From: Chloroflexota bacterium
Lineage (GTDB): Bacteria; Chloroflexota; Dehalococcoidia; JACPQD01
Length of the DNA stretch: 64,000 nucleotides
Direction of reading: 5' to 3'
NCBI GenBank assembly: GCA_016190665.1
Contig: JACPQD010000104.1
Coordinates: forward strand, 248,001-312,000
The translations under genes and the position numbers were made by a program. Each line of letters begins with the position of its first letter. Positions within the stretch are counted from its first letter, which is position 1. Below the pieces are notes generated by a model, which saw only the letters and a program-made list of their open reading frames with translations, was not told the origin of the DNA and made no database searches. Below, in pieces: positions 8,373 to 16,435 of the stretch.

Positions 8373-9599
8373 ATGTACAGGAAGTTGGTCTTAAGCGTCA
8401 TTCTCATGCTGGTCCTGGTGGTACTTACCGTCGCCTACGTTGCTTTCGAGCCCAGCCGCCAGGCCGGTGCAGCTAAGAGACAACGCGACGAGGCGGTGGC
8501 CCAGGGGGCTAAGCTGTATGCGGCCTCGTGCATGTCCTGCCACGGGCCACGGGGCGGAGGCGCTATCGGCCCGCCTCTGGACCGCGCTGTGTTCCGCGAG
8601 GGTGGGCCCGAGGAACTGAGGGCCGCGTCGGAACCCCTTCGCGAAGCCATTCGAGCCGGGCGGCCGGGGACCGCGATCCCCAGCTTTCTGCGCGCTCCTG
8701 ACGGAAGCTGGATATCGCGCACGGTTATGCCGCCATGGACTCAGGAGAAGGGAGGTCCCTTGACAGCCCAAGGTGTGGAGGATTTGGTGGCGTTCATCCA
8801 ATACGGCGATTGGTCCAAACCGGTGGCCCTGGCAGGGGCGCCAAAGATGGAGGGGCAAGCGCCGGCGACTAGAGGGCTCAGCCCGCAGGAGGCGGAGAAG
8901 GGTTTGGCCTTGTTCCGCGCCAAAGGCTGTCTCGGTTGCCACGCCCTGGGCAATATGGGGGGGAAACAAGGCCCGGACTTGACCAACGTCGGCAGTTGGC
9001 GGGATGCCCAATTCCTGCGCGACGTGATACAGGACCCTAACAGGGTGGACCGATCTAACTACATTTGGATCACTGGCCAGAAGATACCCATGGGCAAGCC
9101 GCTGATGCCCGCTATTCCAATGAATGCTGACGAGTTGAAGACGCTGGTGGACTACCTCTCCGCTCTTGGGCCCGCGCCAATCGCTGCGCAAGCGCCGCGC
9201 CCCGCAGCGGGTCTTCCTACTCCGGCCGCCGTCGTTCCGACGGCCGCTCCCACCGCCGCTCCTCCGGCGGTCACCAAGCCGCAGGCCACACCGACGGCGG
9301 CCGCGTCGGCGCCTACTCCGACCACCGCCCCGGCGCCGGCAGCGCCCACCAGGCCAGAGGCTGTCGCCGGAGACCCTGCTCTGGGCAAGACCGTCTTTGA
9401 CGCCAGTTGCAATGCGTGCCACCCCTCGGGCCGGCAGGGGGTCGGTCCTTCGCTCGTTGGTCTGGCAACCAGGCAGGGCGAGGGAGCCATATCCAGCTCA
9501 ATACGCAACGGCAAGGGCAGCATGCCTCCCTTTGCCGAGAGCACAATTAACGCTAAGCAACTGGCAGACCTGTTGGCGTTCCTGGGAACCCTGAAGTAG
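8373..9599 (+). CDS. Membrane-anchored cytochrome c with three CxxCH sites
   Basis: A 408-residue protein with an N-terminal membrane anchor and three class-I cytochrome c domains: CMSCH (near residue 54), CLGCH (near 189) and CNACH (near 347). The first two modules form the probable cytochrome c1-equivalent of the complex. A Pro/Ala/Thr linker of about 60 residues then leads to a third domain nearly interchangeable with the free lipoprotein cytochrome at 1355-1750. It is the last gene of the operon, followed by a hairpin. It likely passes electrons from the Rieske protein to downstream carriers. Confidence 0.9.
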   Translation: MYRKLVLSVILMLVLVVLTVAYVAFEPSRQAGAAKRQRDEAVAQGAKLYAASCMSCHGPRGGGAIGPPLDRAVFREGGPEELRAASEPLREAIRAGRPGTAIPSFLRAPDGSWISRTVMPPWTQEKGGPLTAQGVEDLVAFIQYGDWSKPVALAGAPKMEGQAPATRGLSPQEAEKGLALFRAKGCLGCHALGNMGGKQGPDLTNVGSWRDAQFLRDVIQDPNRVDRSNYIWITGQKIPMGKPLMPAIPMNADELKTLVDYLSALGPAPIAAQAPRPAAGLPTPAAVVPTAAPTAAPPAVTKPQATPTAAASAPTPTTAPAPAAPTRPEAVAGDPALGKTVFDASCNACHPSGRQGVGPSLVGLATRQGEGAISSSIRNGKGSMPPFAESTINAKQLADLLAFLGTLK

Positions 9600-9609
9600 G
9601 TCAGCGAGA

Positions 9610-9639
9610 GGGAGGGCACGCGTGCCGCGTCGCCCTCCC
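9610..9639. terminator. Hairpin between convergent genes
   Basis: GGGAGGGC pairs with GCCCTCCC, with an inner ACGCG/CGCGT extension around a TGC loop. It sits between the convergent cytochrome c and VOC genes. There is no T tract, so it may act as a transcript end protector or a weak bidirectional terminator. Confidence 0.5.
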
Positions 9640-9678
9640 CGATGACTGACCTGTCCTAACAGAGCAGCGCTCAGGTTT

Positions 9679-10548
9679 CTAAACCGGGGCGTCCGCTGAG
9701 CGGAGTTCAAAGGGGTAGCCGTCTGGATCGACCAGGTAAACGATTGTAGCCTCCCCCACTTGTTCCCGCACCGGCGGTGACAGCAACTTGACGCCTTTGG
9801 CCCGCAACTCTTCATAGCTCCCCTGGACACTGTCGACTTCGAAGGCTACGTAGGAGCAACCCACGTCGCACAGCCTCATGTCAGAGTGCTGCTTGCCTTT
9901 CGGGTGCACCCAGTAGAAAAGCTCGATGAACTCCTCTGTGTCCAGAATCAAGTGCGATGCCAGTTTGTGCGCCTCTTGGATCCCTGCCCCCTCCGAGATG
10001 CCCGGTCCAAAGATGTCATTGATACGCCACAGCTTCATGCCCAGGGTATTCTGATAGAAGTCCAGAGACCGGTCCTGGTCGCTGATGATATGGGCATGGT
10101 GCGGCGTGTCGAGATGAATCTCGATGACCATCCCATCGGGGTCGAGCATGAAGGCGAAACTCCGGTGGGGGCGCTGCGGCATGGGTACCACCGGCGGCGA
10201 GATAAATCTGGCGCCTTTGGCGAGCAACTGCTCATAAAGCTGCCGGACGTCATTGGTGCAGATGTCGAAGTGGGAAGCGCCGACATCGTTCAGCCGGGCC
10301 TCGAACCGCTTCTTTCCCTGCGGAGCCAGATACTGGAATAGCTTCACGAGGTGGTCGCCGAAGGTGTCGGTGAAGTTCAGCACGGCGATCTTCGCATGGG
10401 CGCCCGGAAGCCCGGTGGCCTGCGCAAGGTATCCGCCGGCGACCTCGTAAGTCTTCTCGACCTTCATGTCGAGAACATCGCGGTAGAAGGCGACGGACCT
10501 GTCGAGGTCGCTGACGGTGACGCCGTGGTAGGCGAAACGCTTCAACAT
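9679..10548 (-). CDS. Two-module VOC (glyoxalase/dioxygenase-fold) protein
   Basis: A 289-residue member of the vicinal oxygen chelate superfamily. Two similar modules (about 1-140 and 148-289) each open with a DRSVAFY or DRSLDFY pattern and end in DPDGMVIEIH or DPDGYPFEL, typical of glyoxalase, extradiol dioxygenase and epimerase folds. Histidines and glutamates in the expected metal positions are present in the first module (YHGVTVSD, EIHLD); the second has fewer. The substrate cannot be told from sequence. It is a single gene, convergent with the cytochrome operon. Confidence 0.8.
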   Translation of the reverse strand: MLKRFAYHGVTVSDLDRSVAFYRDVLDMKVEKTYEVAGGYLAQATGLPGAHAKIAVLNFTDTFGDHLVKLFQYLAPQGKKRFEARLNDVGASHFDICTNDVRQLYEQLLAKGARFISPPVVPMPQRPHRSFAFMLDPDGMVIEIHLDTPHHAHIISDQDRSLDFYQNTLGMKLWRINDIFGPGISEGAGIQEAHKLASHLILDTEEFIELFYWVHPKGKQHSDMRLCDVGCSYVAFEVDSVQGSYEELRAKGVKLLSPPVREQVGEATIVYLVDPDGYPFELRSADAPV

Positions 10549-10902
10549 GCTGGTCTGTCCTTCTGTAGTGGCGGGACGTGGCAGATTGGCCCCGTGGTAG
10601 GCTCAATATACAGCGGACTCGCAGGAGTGTCAAATATGGCGATTCGTCCGGGGGGCCGGGCACGCTCTAACCACGAAATACACTAAATACACCAACGTAA
10701 TGGCTTATTTGCCTTGCGTGCGAGAAACGGGGGGGTCATCACTCATCACTCATCGTTCATCATTCGGCGACGCCGGTGTCACCGGATAGACAACGGATAA
10801 ACGGATGCGTGGCAGGGCGTGACGGGCACGTAGGGGCGGACGTCCCTGCAATACTGTCCGATTAAACTTTTCTGTTAACTGCATGACGCCCGCTCGATTT
10901 TC
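10549..10902. other. Intergenic stretch without recognised gene
   Basis: This is the upstream region of the VOC gene. It has short low-complexity direct repeats (ATCACTCATCACTCATCGTTCATC near 10738) and no coding frame with a ribosome site that resembles a protein. It leads into the repeat-rich region ahead of the MFS gene. Confidence 0.5.
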
Positions 10903-10988
10903 CTCTCCCTCGACGGGAGAGGGTAGGGTGAGGGTGAAACCGGAAAGCCCCCTCACCTTAGTCCTCTCTCGCGGAGGGGGAGAGGAAA
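10903..10988 (+). repeat. Dispersed repeat, CTCTCCCTCGACGGGAGAGG family, copy 1
   Basis: Two hairpin arms (CTCTCCCTCGACGGGAGAG and CCTCTCTCGCGGAGGGGGAGAGG) flank a GGGTGAGGGTGAAA core. A related copy lies in the opposite orientation at 18396-18475. This is a small non-coding repeat that could fold into a double hairpin RNA. Confidence 0.7.
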
Positions 10989-11194
10989 CATGTGGTCACG
11001 CGCAGTTCAATTTTTATAAGACAACATTGCGCGGTTTCACCCCCTGCGCCTCGTCAGAGGCCCCTCCGAGTCCCGCTGTTCGCTGGGAACGCCACGAAGC
11101 GTCTTGCCGATGGGTGTATAATGGGACTTTGGGCCAGCCTCATGCCTCGCGTTGCAGGGCGGCTCGGGACGGCGGCGGCGAACCAAAGTGCTGC

Positions 11195-11404
11195 TGCCCC
11201 CGATTTCGCGCGGACCGGATAGACTGCTGCAACCGAGCAGTCGCTTCGCGCCCTTTGCGCCTTCGCGTGAGCCCGAATTTCTTGTGTCACGGATAGACTG
11301 CTGCAACCGAGCAGTCGCTCCGCGCCCTTCCCCTGACCCTGAACTTGGTTCAGGGGATTCAGGGCTTCGCGTGACCCCCAATTTCTCGTGAAACGGACAG
11401 ACCA
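11195..11404 (+). repeat. Imperfect tandem repeats running up to the MFS start
   Basis: GGATAGACTGCTGCAACCGAGCAGTCGC occurs at 11217 and again at 11291 (period 74), with a degenerate third copy (GGACAGACCATTGCAACTGCGC) from 11395 that overlaps the start codon of the MFS gene. Each good unit contains a GACTGCT/AGCAGTC hairpin. The second unit has an extra insert of about 30 bases with its own hairpin (CCCTGAAC...GGTTCAGGG). The array lies in the untranslated leader. Confidence 0.75.
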
Positions 11405-12613
11405 TTGCAACTGCGCACCTTCAAGGCTCTCAGGAGTCGAGATTTCCGCTACTTGATGCTGGCGCACGTCGGCACCGGCATGACCCTTTGGATGGACCTG
11501 GTGGTCCGGAGCTGGCTGGTCTGGCAATTGACTGCCGACCCCTTCTCTCTGGGACTGGTGAGCCTCTTCCAGGCTATCCCTTACCTCATCTGCGCCCTCC
11601 CCGCGGGCATAATCATCGATAGGTTCGATAAGAAGCGCGTGCTCATAGTGTGCCAGGCCGTTACTTTGCTCCTCCACTTGATCCTGGGCACGCTTGTCGC
11701 CACCGGCGCGGTGCAGTTGTGGCAGGTCTTCCTCACCGCTTTCCTCGAGGGTACTGCCCAGGCCTTCGTCCAGCCGACGCGGCATTGTCTGGTGCCCTTG
11801 CTGGTGAAAAAGGATGAGGTTACGGCCGCCATTGCCCTCAGCGGTGGGGCGAACAACACCACGCGCATCGTCGGGCCATCCATCGCCGGCGCCCTGGTCG
11901 GTCTGGTGGGCATCGCCCCTGTCTATTACATCATGGCGAGCGTCTTCGTCCTGGTGATTATCGCCACGGAGACAATGAGGGTCCCGGCAGCCGAGTCCTG
12001 CGATGCCACGCCGCCCGTTCTCGAAAACCTTCGTGAGGGCTTCAGCTACGTCCGACACAATCCCATTGTGCTCACCCTGCTGATCGTGAGCCTGGTGCCC
12101 ATGGTCTTTGGGCAGCCCTACGCCACACTGCTACCTGTCTTCGCTGACAAGGTCTTCAGCATAGGCGCCTCGGGACTGGGACTGCTCACCGCGGCGCCAG
12201 GAATGGGCTCGGTGGTCGGGGCGGTAGCCGTGGCCAGCGCGGGCAATTTCCGGCGCAGGGGTTGGGTCCTTCTCGGCGGCGCCTTCGCCTTCGGCTTTTT
12301 CCTGGTGATGTTCGCCGTCTCACGCTGGCTCCCCGTCTCGCTTGCCCTGCTCGTGGCGGTGGGCCTGAGCGCTACTTCCTACAACGCCATCTGTATCTCA
12401 CTGCTCCTCAGCATTCCGCCTGCCGAATTCCGAGGTCGGGTGATGAGCATCTTCATGATGGACCGGGGCCTGGTGCCTTTTGGGAGCGTGCTGCTGGGGG
12501 CCATGGCGGCGCAATGGAGCGCCCCTCTGGCCATCGCGGTGTCGGGAAGCGCCTGCGCCCTCCTGGCGTTGATTGTTGGTTTTCGAGTCCCGAGTGTGCG
12601 GCGGCTGGAATAG
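11405..12613 (+). CDS. Major facilitator superfamily exporter
   Basis: A 402-residue transporter with about 12 hydrophobic helices. It resembles the EntS-like/MFS_3 group: an N-terminal FKALRSRDFRYLMLAH segment, a cytoplasmic motif-A equivalent (GIIIDRFDKKRVLI near residue 65), and a repeat of that pattern in the second half (RGRVMSIFMMDRGLVPFGS). Such proteins use the proton gradient to export small molecules. It begins at a TTG inside the third unit of the upstream tandem repeat, and no good ribosome site is visible, so the true start may differ. It is a lone gene, convergent with the dehydrogenase. Confidence 0.82.
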   Translation: MQLRTFKALRSRDFRYLMLAHVGTGMTLWMDLVVRSWLVWQLTADPFSLGLVSLFQAIPYLICALPAGIIIDRFDKKRVLIVCQAVTLLLHLILGTLVATGAVQLWQVFLTAFLEGTAQAFVQPTRHCLVPLLVKKDEVTAAIALSGGANNTTRIVGPSIAGALVGLVGIAPVYYIMASVFVLVIIATETMRVPAAESCDATPPVLENLREGFSYVRHNPIVLTLLIVSLVPMVFGQPYATLLPVFADKVFSIGASGLGLLTAAPGMGSVVGAVAVASAGNFRRRGWVLLGGAFAFGFFLVMFAVSRWLPVSLALLVAVGLSATSYNAICISLLLSIPPAEFRGRVMSIFMMDRGLVPFGSVLLGAMAAQWSAPLAIAVSGSACALLALIVGFRVPSVRRLE

Positions 12614-12699
12614 AGGGGGTCCCGCTCCCCAGAAATTCCCCCGTTCAGCTCCTACCGCAGGTCGCCAGCTACATGACCGAGGCCAAACCCTGCGCCGGC

Positions 12700-13701
12700 T
12701 CAAGGCGCAATCAAGGTCTTCACCTGCGTCGTCGGCTGTTGAAGTTCCTCGAAAGCCTGCTGGATGTTGGCGAGGGGTTCCACCCCCGTGATGAGTGCTT
12801 CGCAGTTCACCTTTCCATCGACGATCAGTTCGACGGCCTCGCCAAAATCCGCCCGCTGGTACGCTCTGCTCCCCCTCACAGATACCTCCCACATGACGAT
12901 TTCTGAGGAAATCTCCGATACCCAGTAATTTCCCACTAGTACCACAGTACCTCCAGGTTTGGCCAAAGCTAGGGAATCTTGGACCGCCTGGGGATTTCCG
13001 GCGCAACCAAACACGACGTCGGCTCCAATACCGGTGAGCCCCAAAAGCTTCTGCCGTACGTCCACATCTCCAGGGTCCAGGACGGCGTCAGCTCCCAACT
13101 TCGCTGCCGCATCTTTGCGGCCGGCGGCTTTTTCGACTACGTAGACCTTGCCCGCCCCTCCCAGCCGGGCGCAGGCAAGCACCTGAAGGCCAACAGGTCC
13201 GGCGCCAACGACAATCACCTTATCCCCGATCTTGGTCTGGGACAGATGGAAACCGTGCAGCGCCACCGCCAGACATTGAGCCATCGTGGCCGCCTTCTCC
13301 CCGACGTGCTCAGGGACACGAAAGAGTTGAACTGACTTCGCTTTGGCATATTCCGCGTAGGCTCCGGAGCTTCCTGCCATGCCCGTGCCGCCCACGTTCG
13401 GACAAAGGTTGCCCTCTCCCCGCAGGCACCAGTAGCACGAATTGCATTGGGTGATGGGGTCAACGGCGACAAGGTCGCCCACCGACCATCCCTCTACCCC
13501 TTCCCCTATCTCCGCTATCCTGCCGGAGAACTCGTGTCCGTGAATCAACCCGATACCCCGGCCGGTCGTGAACCGGTCCAGGTCCGAACCGCAAATCGCG
13601 CAATAAGTTGTCTTCACTACCACCTCGCCGGGGCCTGGCCTCGGCGTAGGCACTTCTTCAATGGAAAAGCGCTCTTTGTCCTTGAGGATCGCTGCTTTCA
13701 T
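12700..13701 (-). CDS. Zinc-dependent medium-chain alcohol dehydrogenase
   Basis: A 333-residue MDR-family dehydrogenase, probably NAD-dependent. The catalytic zinc site is C37 (AICGSD) and H56-E57 (HGHE). The structural zinc site is complete (C86, C89, C92, C100). The dinucleotide motif is VGAGPVGLQ. It would oxidise a secondary alcohol or polyol-like substrate. The ATG at 13701 follows GGGAGG with normal spacing (GTG at 13707 is too close). It is the last gene of the operon selenoprotein-amidohydrolase-binding protein-dehydrogenase. Confidence 0.88.
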   Translation of the reverse strand: MKAAILKDKERFSIEEVPTPRPGPGEVVVKTTYCAICGSDLDRFTTGRGIGLIHGHEFSGRIAEIGEGVEGWSVGDLVAVDPITQCNSCYWCLRGEGNLCPNVGGTGMAGSSGAYAEYAKAKSVQLFRVPEHVGEKAATMAQCLAVALHGFHLSQTKIGDKVIVVGAGPVGLQVLACARLGGAGKVYVVEKAAGRKDAAAKLGADAVLDPGDVDVRQKLLGLTGIGADVVFGCAGNPQAVQDSLALAKPGGTVVLVGNYWVSEISSEIVMWEVSVRGSRAYQRADFGEAVELIVDGKVNCEALITGVEPLANIQQAFEELQQPTTQVKTLIAP

Positions 13702-13753
13702 AGTCACCTCCCGACTCCAGACACAAAGGCCCGCAAGACGATGGTTCGGGCGT

Positions 13754-15454
13754 CTACTTCGCGAGCCAGATGTCCTGGGCTGGATAGGCGTTGTAGAAGC
13801 TTACCGGCGGCGTGAAGCCCCTGACCTCTTTCCACCATGCGTAGGGCACGTTACTCCAATATGCGATGGCGACCGGCATATCCTTGAGCAGCGTGCGCTG
13901 CATGTCCCAGATAATCTTGCGACGTTCCCCGGCGTCCAGCGTTTGGAGTTGCTTGGCGAACAGCGCATCGTAGGCCGGATTGCTGTATCCCATATAATTC
14001 TTACTGGCGCCAGTTACGTAGTAGTCGCCCAGTTGCACATCTGGTTCCGCGAGCGCGGCGCCAAAGCCGATTGCGAATACTTCGTAGGCCTTCCTGTACA
14101 GCAAGTCCCAGGAGACGGCGATCTCCGACGTCTTGAGGTCAAGACCAATGCCGATTTGGGCCATCGCATCCTTCACGATCAGAGACAGGTCCTGGTGCGG
14201 CTTGACGGCCCTTACCATGCCTTCAGCCTTGAACCCGTTGGGGAACCCGGCCTCAGCCATCAACTTCTTGGCGCCTTCGATATCAGGCTTGGCATAGCCG
14301 GGCATCTTCATCATCTCTTCCTCGGGGAGGGCCCACTCGCCTGGCGGCTGGTGAGACATCCCTACCACACCCGCTCCTTCGAGCCCGACTGCCAGCATCT
14401 TCTTGCGGTCGAAGGTCAGGCTTATAGCCTGGCGCACGCGGACATCGCTCCAGGGTGCCTTAGTCAGGTTAAACATCACACCATACCAAGCGGGATGAAA
14501 TCCCCACCCTACGTCTATCTTGTCGGGCATCGTCTCTCGAATAGTTTTCGTCTGAGACACGGTCATGTAGGGAAAGGGCGACCACCAGAGGATGCTCCTG
14601 GTTCTCAGGGCGGCGAATCTAGTAAATGTATCGGGAATTATGTAGGCCTTGATCCCGTCCAGATAAGGCCGACCTTGAACAAAGTAGCTGGCATTCTTCA
14701 CCGCTTCCCAGCCTACGCCCCTCGCATAGTCCTTGAATCTGAAGGGGCCGGTGCCCACCAACGTCTTGGTGATATCCCCTTTCTTGTCCAGAGGCAGGCG
14801 CTTCGGCATTACCGCGTACCACCAAACAGCGATAGTAGGAAGAAAGGAAGCCTGGGGATGGTTTAGCGTGATCTTGACGGTGGAGCCATCCGGGGTGTCT
14901 ATGCTGGAGACGTTGGCCAGCTCCTGCCGCCTCGGGCTCGTCGTCAACCCCAGTTGAGGATCGCGGATCCTATCGAAAGAGAATTTCACGTCCTCCGCGG
15001 CAAGCGCGCCGCCGTCGTGGAACTTCGCTCCTTTGACTAGATTGAACGTATAGACTTTACCATCCGGGCTGAGTTGCCAGCTCGTTGCCAGGCTGGGAAG
15101 CACCTTTGCTTCTGGCCACCCGTGGGGATCATACCTGACCAGGCCGCTGTAAATATGCGGGTTAAATGGAGTTTGGCCTCCCTGGTCCTCATGAACGTCG
15201 AGGCTCGCCGAGTCTGTACCGGCGCCGACGGTCAAGATGCCGCCGTATCGTGGCTGCTCCGCGGCCGGCTTCGGGGTCGGGATGGGTGCCGCGGGTTTCG
15301 GCGCCGCTGGAGCGGTTGTCGGCGCCGCTGGCGCTGCGGCTGGGGAGCTAGCCTTCGGCGCAGGCGTGGGCCCTGCCGCGGGCCCGCAACTTGCCAGCAC
15401 GAGCCCTACGATTATGAACACGGTCGCCGGGGTGAAAAAGCTGTTCCTATGCAT
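13754..15454 (-). CDS. ABC transporter family-5 solute-binding lipoprotein
   Basis: A 566-residue peptide/opine-type binding protein (SBP_bac_5). A lipoprotein signal (IIVGLVLASC) and Ala/Pro linker precede the domain, which starts at QPRYGGILTVGAGTD. Family landmarks include TYxFNLVKGAKFHDG, VGTGPFRFKDY and DVRVRQAISLTFDRKKM. It binds an unknown substrate outside the membrane for an ABC permease that is not encoded beside it. The ATG at 15454 follows GGAAGGAGG. It is closely related to the binding protein at 21852-23549 (shared GVVGMSHQPPGEWALPEEEM-like segment). Confidence 0.9.
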   Translation of the reverse strand: MHRNSFFTPATVFIIVGLVLASCGPAAGPTPAPKASSPAAAPAAPTTAPAAPKPAAPIPTPKPAAEQPRYGGILTVGAGTDSASLDVHEDQGGQTPFNPHIYSGLVRYDPHGWPEAKVLPSLATSWQLSPDGKVYTFNLVKGAKFHDGGALAAEDVKFSFDRIRDPQLGLTTSPRRQELANVSSIDTPDGSTVKITLNHPQASFLPTIAVWWYAVMPKRLPLDKKGDITKTLVGTGPFRFKDYARGVGWEAVKNASYFVQGRPYLDGIKAYIIPDTFTRFAALRTRSILWWSPFPYMTVSQTKTIRETMPDKIDVGWGFHPAWYGVMFNLTKAPWSDVRVRQAISLTFDRKKMLAVGLEGAGVVGMSHQPPGEWALPEEEMMKMPGYAKPDIEGAKKLMAEAGFPNGFKAEGMVRAVKPHQDLSLIVKDAMAQIGIGLDLKTSEIAVSWDLLYRKAYEVFAIGFGAALAEPDVQLGDYYVTGASKNYMGYSNPAYDALFAKQLQTLDAGERRKIIWDMQRTLLKDMPVAIAYWSNVPYAWWKEVRGFTPPVSFYNAYPAQDIWLAK

Positions 15455-15534
15455 GGGGGAGCCTCCTTCCGTCAGGCGAATGTCAGATTGAACAGGCGCG
15501 GCCACGTACACGTGAATCGCCGGCCTGGGAGTTA

Positions 15535-16343
15535 TCAAGGTCGCCGCCCCTCGGGGAAGCGGCAGACTTCCAGAGCGGTCCTGCCGAAGACCCATTGGAG
15601 ATCGTCTTGATTCAGATAAGACAGGTGGTCCCTCAGCCCGAGGAGCGCATTACGGTACCCCTCGCGCGCGGCAACCGGCGGGAAGTCGCTTGCGAACATC
15701 ACGCGCCGTGGCCCGAACGCCTCGACAGCCATCCTGATGAAGGGTGGAACGTTCGAAAAAGGGTAGGCTGGCCGAAGGGCATCGGCTTCCCACAGACCTC
15801 GCTCAGGCCGCCAAGCTTCATGTACGTGTTTGGGTAATCGGCCAGCGACAACACCCGGCGATAGACCGGATAGGGTGGCGGCTCATCGGTCGCAGACTGT
15901 CCATGGCGTCCATAATGCTCGATCACAAAGCGGAGATTAGGGAACGTTTCCACGATCCTTCGAAATTCATCGGAGGCGAATTGCTCCTTAGTCCCAAACA
16001 CGGAAACCGCCAGACCAAGCTCCTCAGCCTTGCGCCAGACTGCTAGCTGAAGCGAGTCTGGTGCGCCGGCCGTAAGTTTCATGCGCAGACCGCTGGCGCC
16101 CCTCCTTACGCAATCCTCCAGTTGGGCGGGAGCGCTTTCCTGCTCTACGTCAACAACGACGCATGCCGCGAAGCGGCCAGGATAGCGCCGCATGCAGTCC
16201 AAGAGATATTCATTGTCGTAACAGTACATGAGCTGGACCAACACGGCCTTCTCCACGGCGTTCGCATCCATTTCGCACAGCAAGATCTGAATAGGCTCGG
16301 CCCAGTATTGTGAAGTGTGAACGTGTGAATCAACAATCAGCAT
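15535..16343 (-). pseudogene. Amidohydrolase-family protein, frameshifted
   Basis: The coding sequence is split over two frames. The first part (16343 down to about 15760) begins with the metal motif VDSHVHTSQYW and has the TIM-barrel segment NLRFVIEHYG. The second part continues with MAVEAFGPRRVMFASDFPP, the usual Asp-containing end of amidohydrolase-2 (2-pyrone-4,6-dicarboxylate lactonase/decarboxylase) proteins. The join falls at AAAAAGGG (15756-15763), where one missing base would restore a protein of about 269 residues. It may be a real lesion or an indel error. It lies in an operon downstream of the UGSC selenoprotein. Confidence 0.8.
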
Positions 16344-16435
16344 CGTGCTGTCTCGTAAGTGCTATTCCCTCAGCAGCAAGGACACTTCTTGCCGGAGAAG
16401 CTGGAGGGACTCTTCGGTTCGAGTGTCATCCCGAG

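Noticed and set aside
8391-9422. 343-codon minus-strand frame across the cytochrome c gene
   Set aside because: Shadow frame; the plus strand has three CxxCH haem sites and a clean operon position.
13661-14866. 401-codon plus-strand frame opposite a binding-protein gene
   Set aside because: Antisense shadow of a well-supported lipoprotein gene; no ribosome site or motif.
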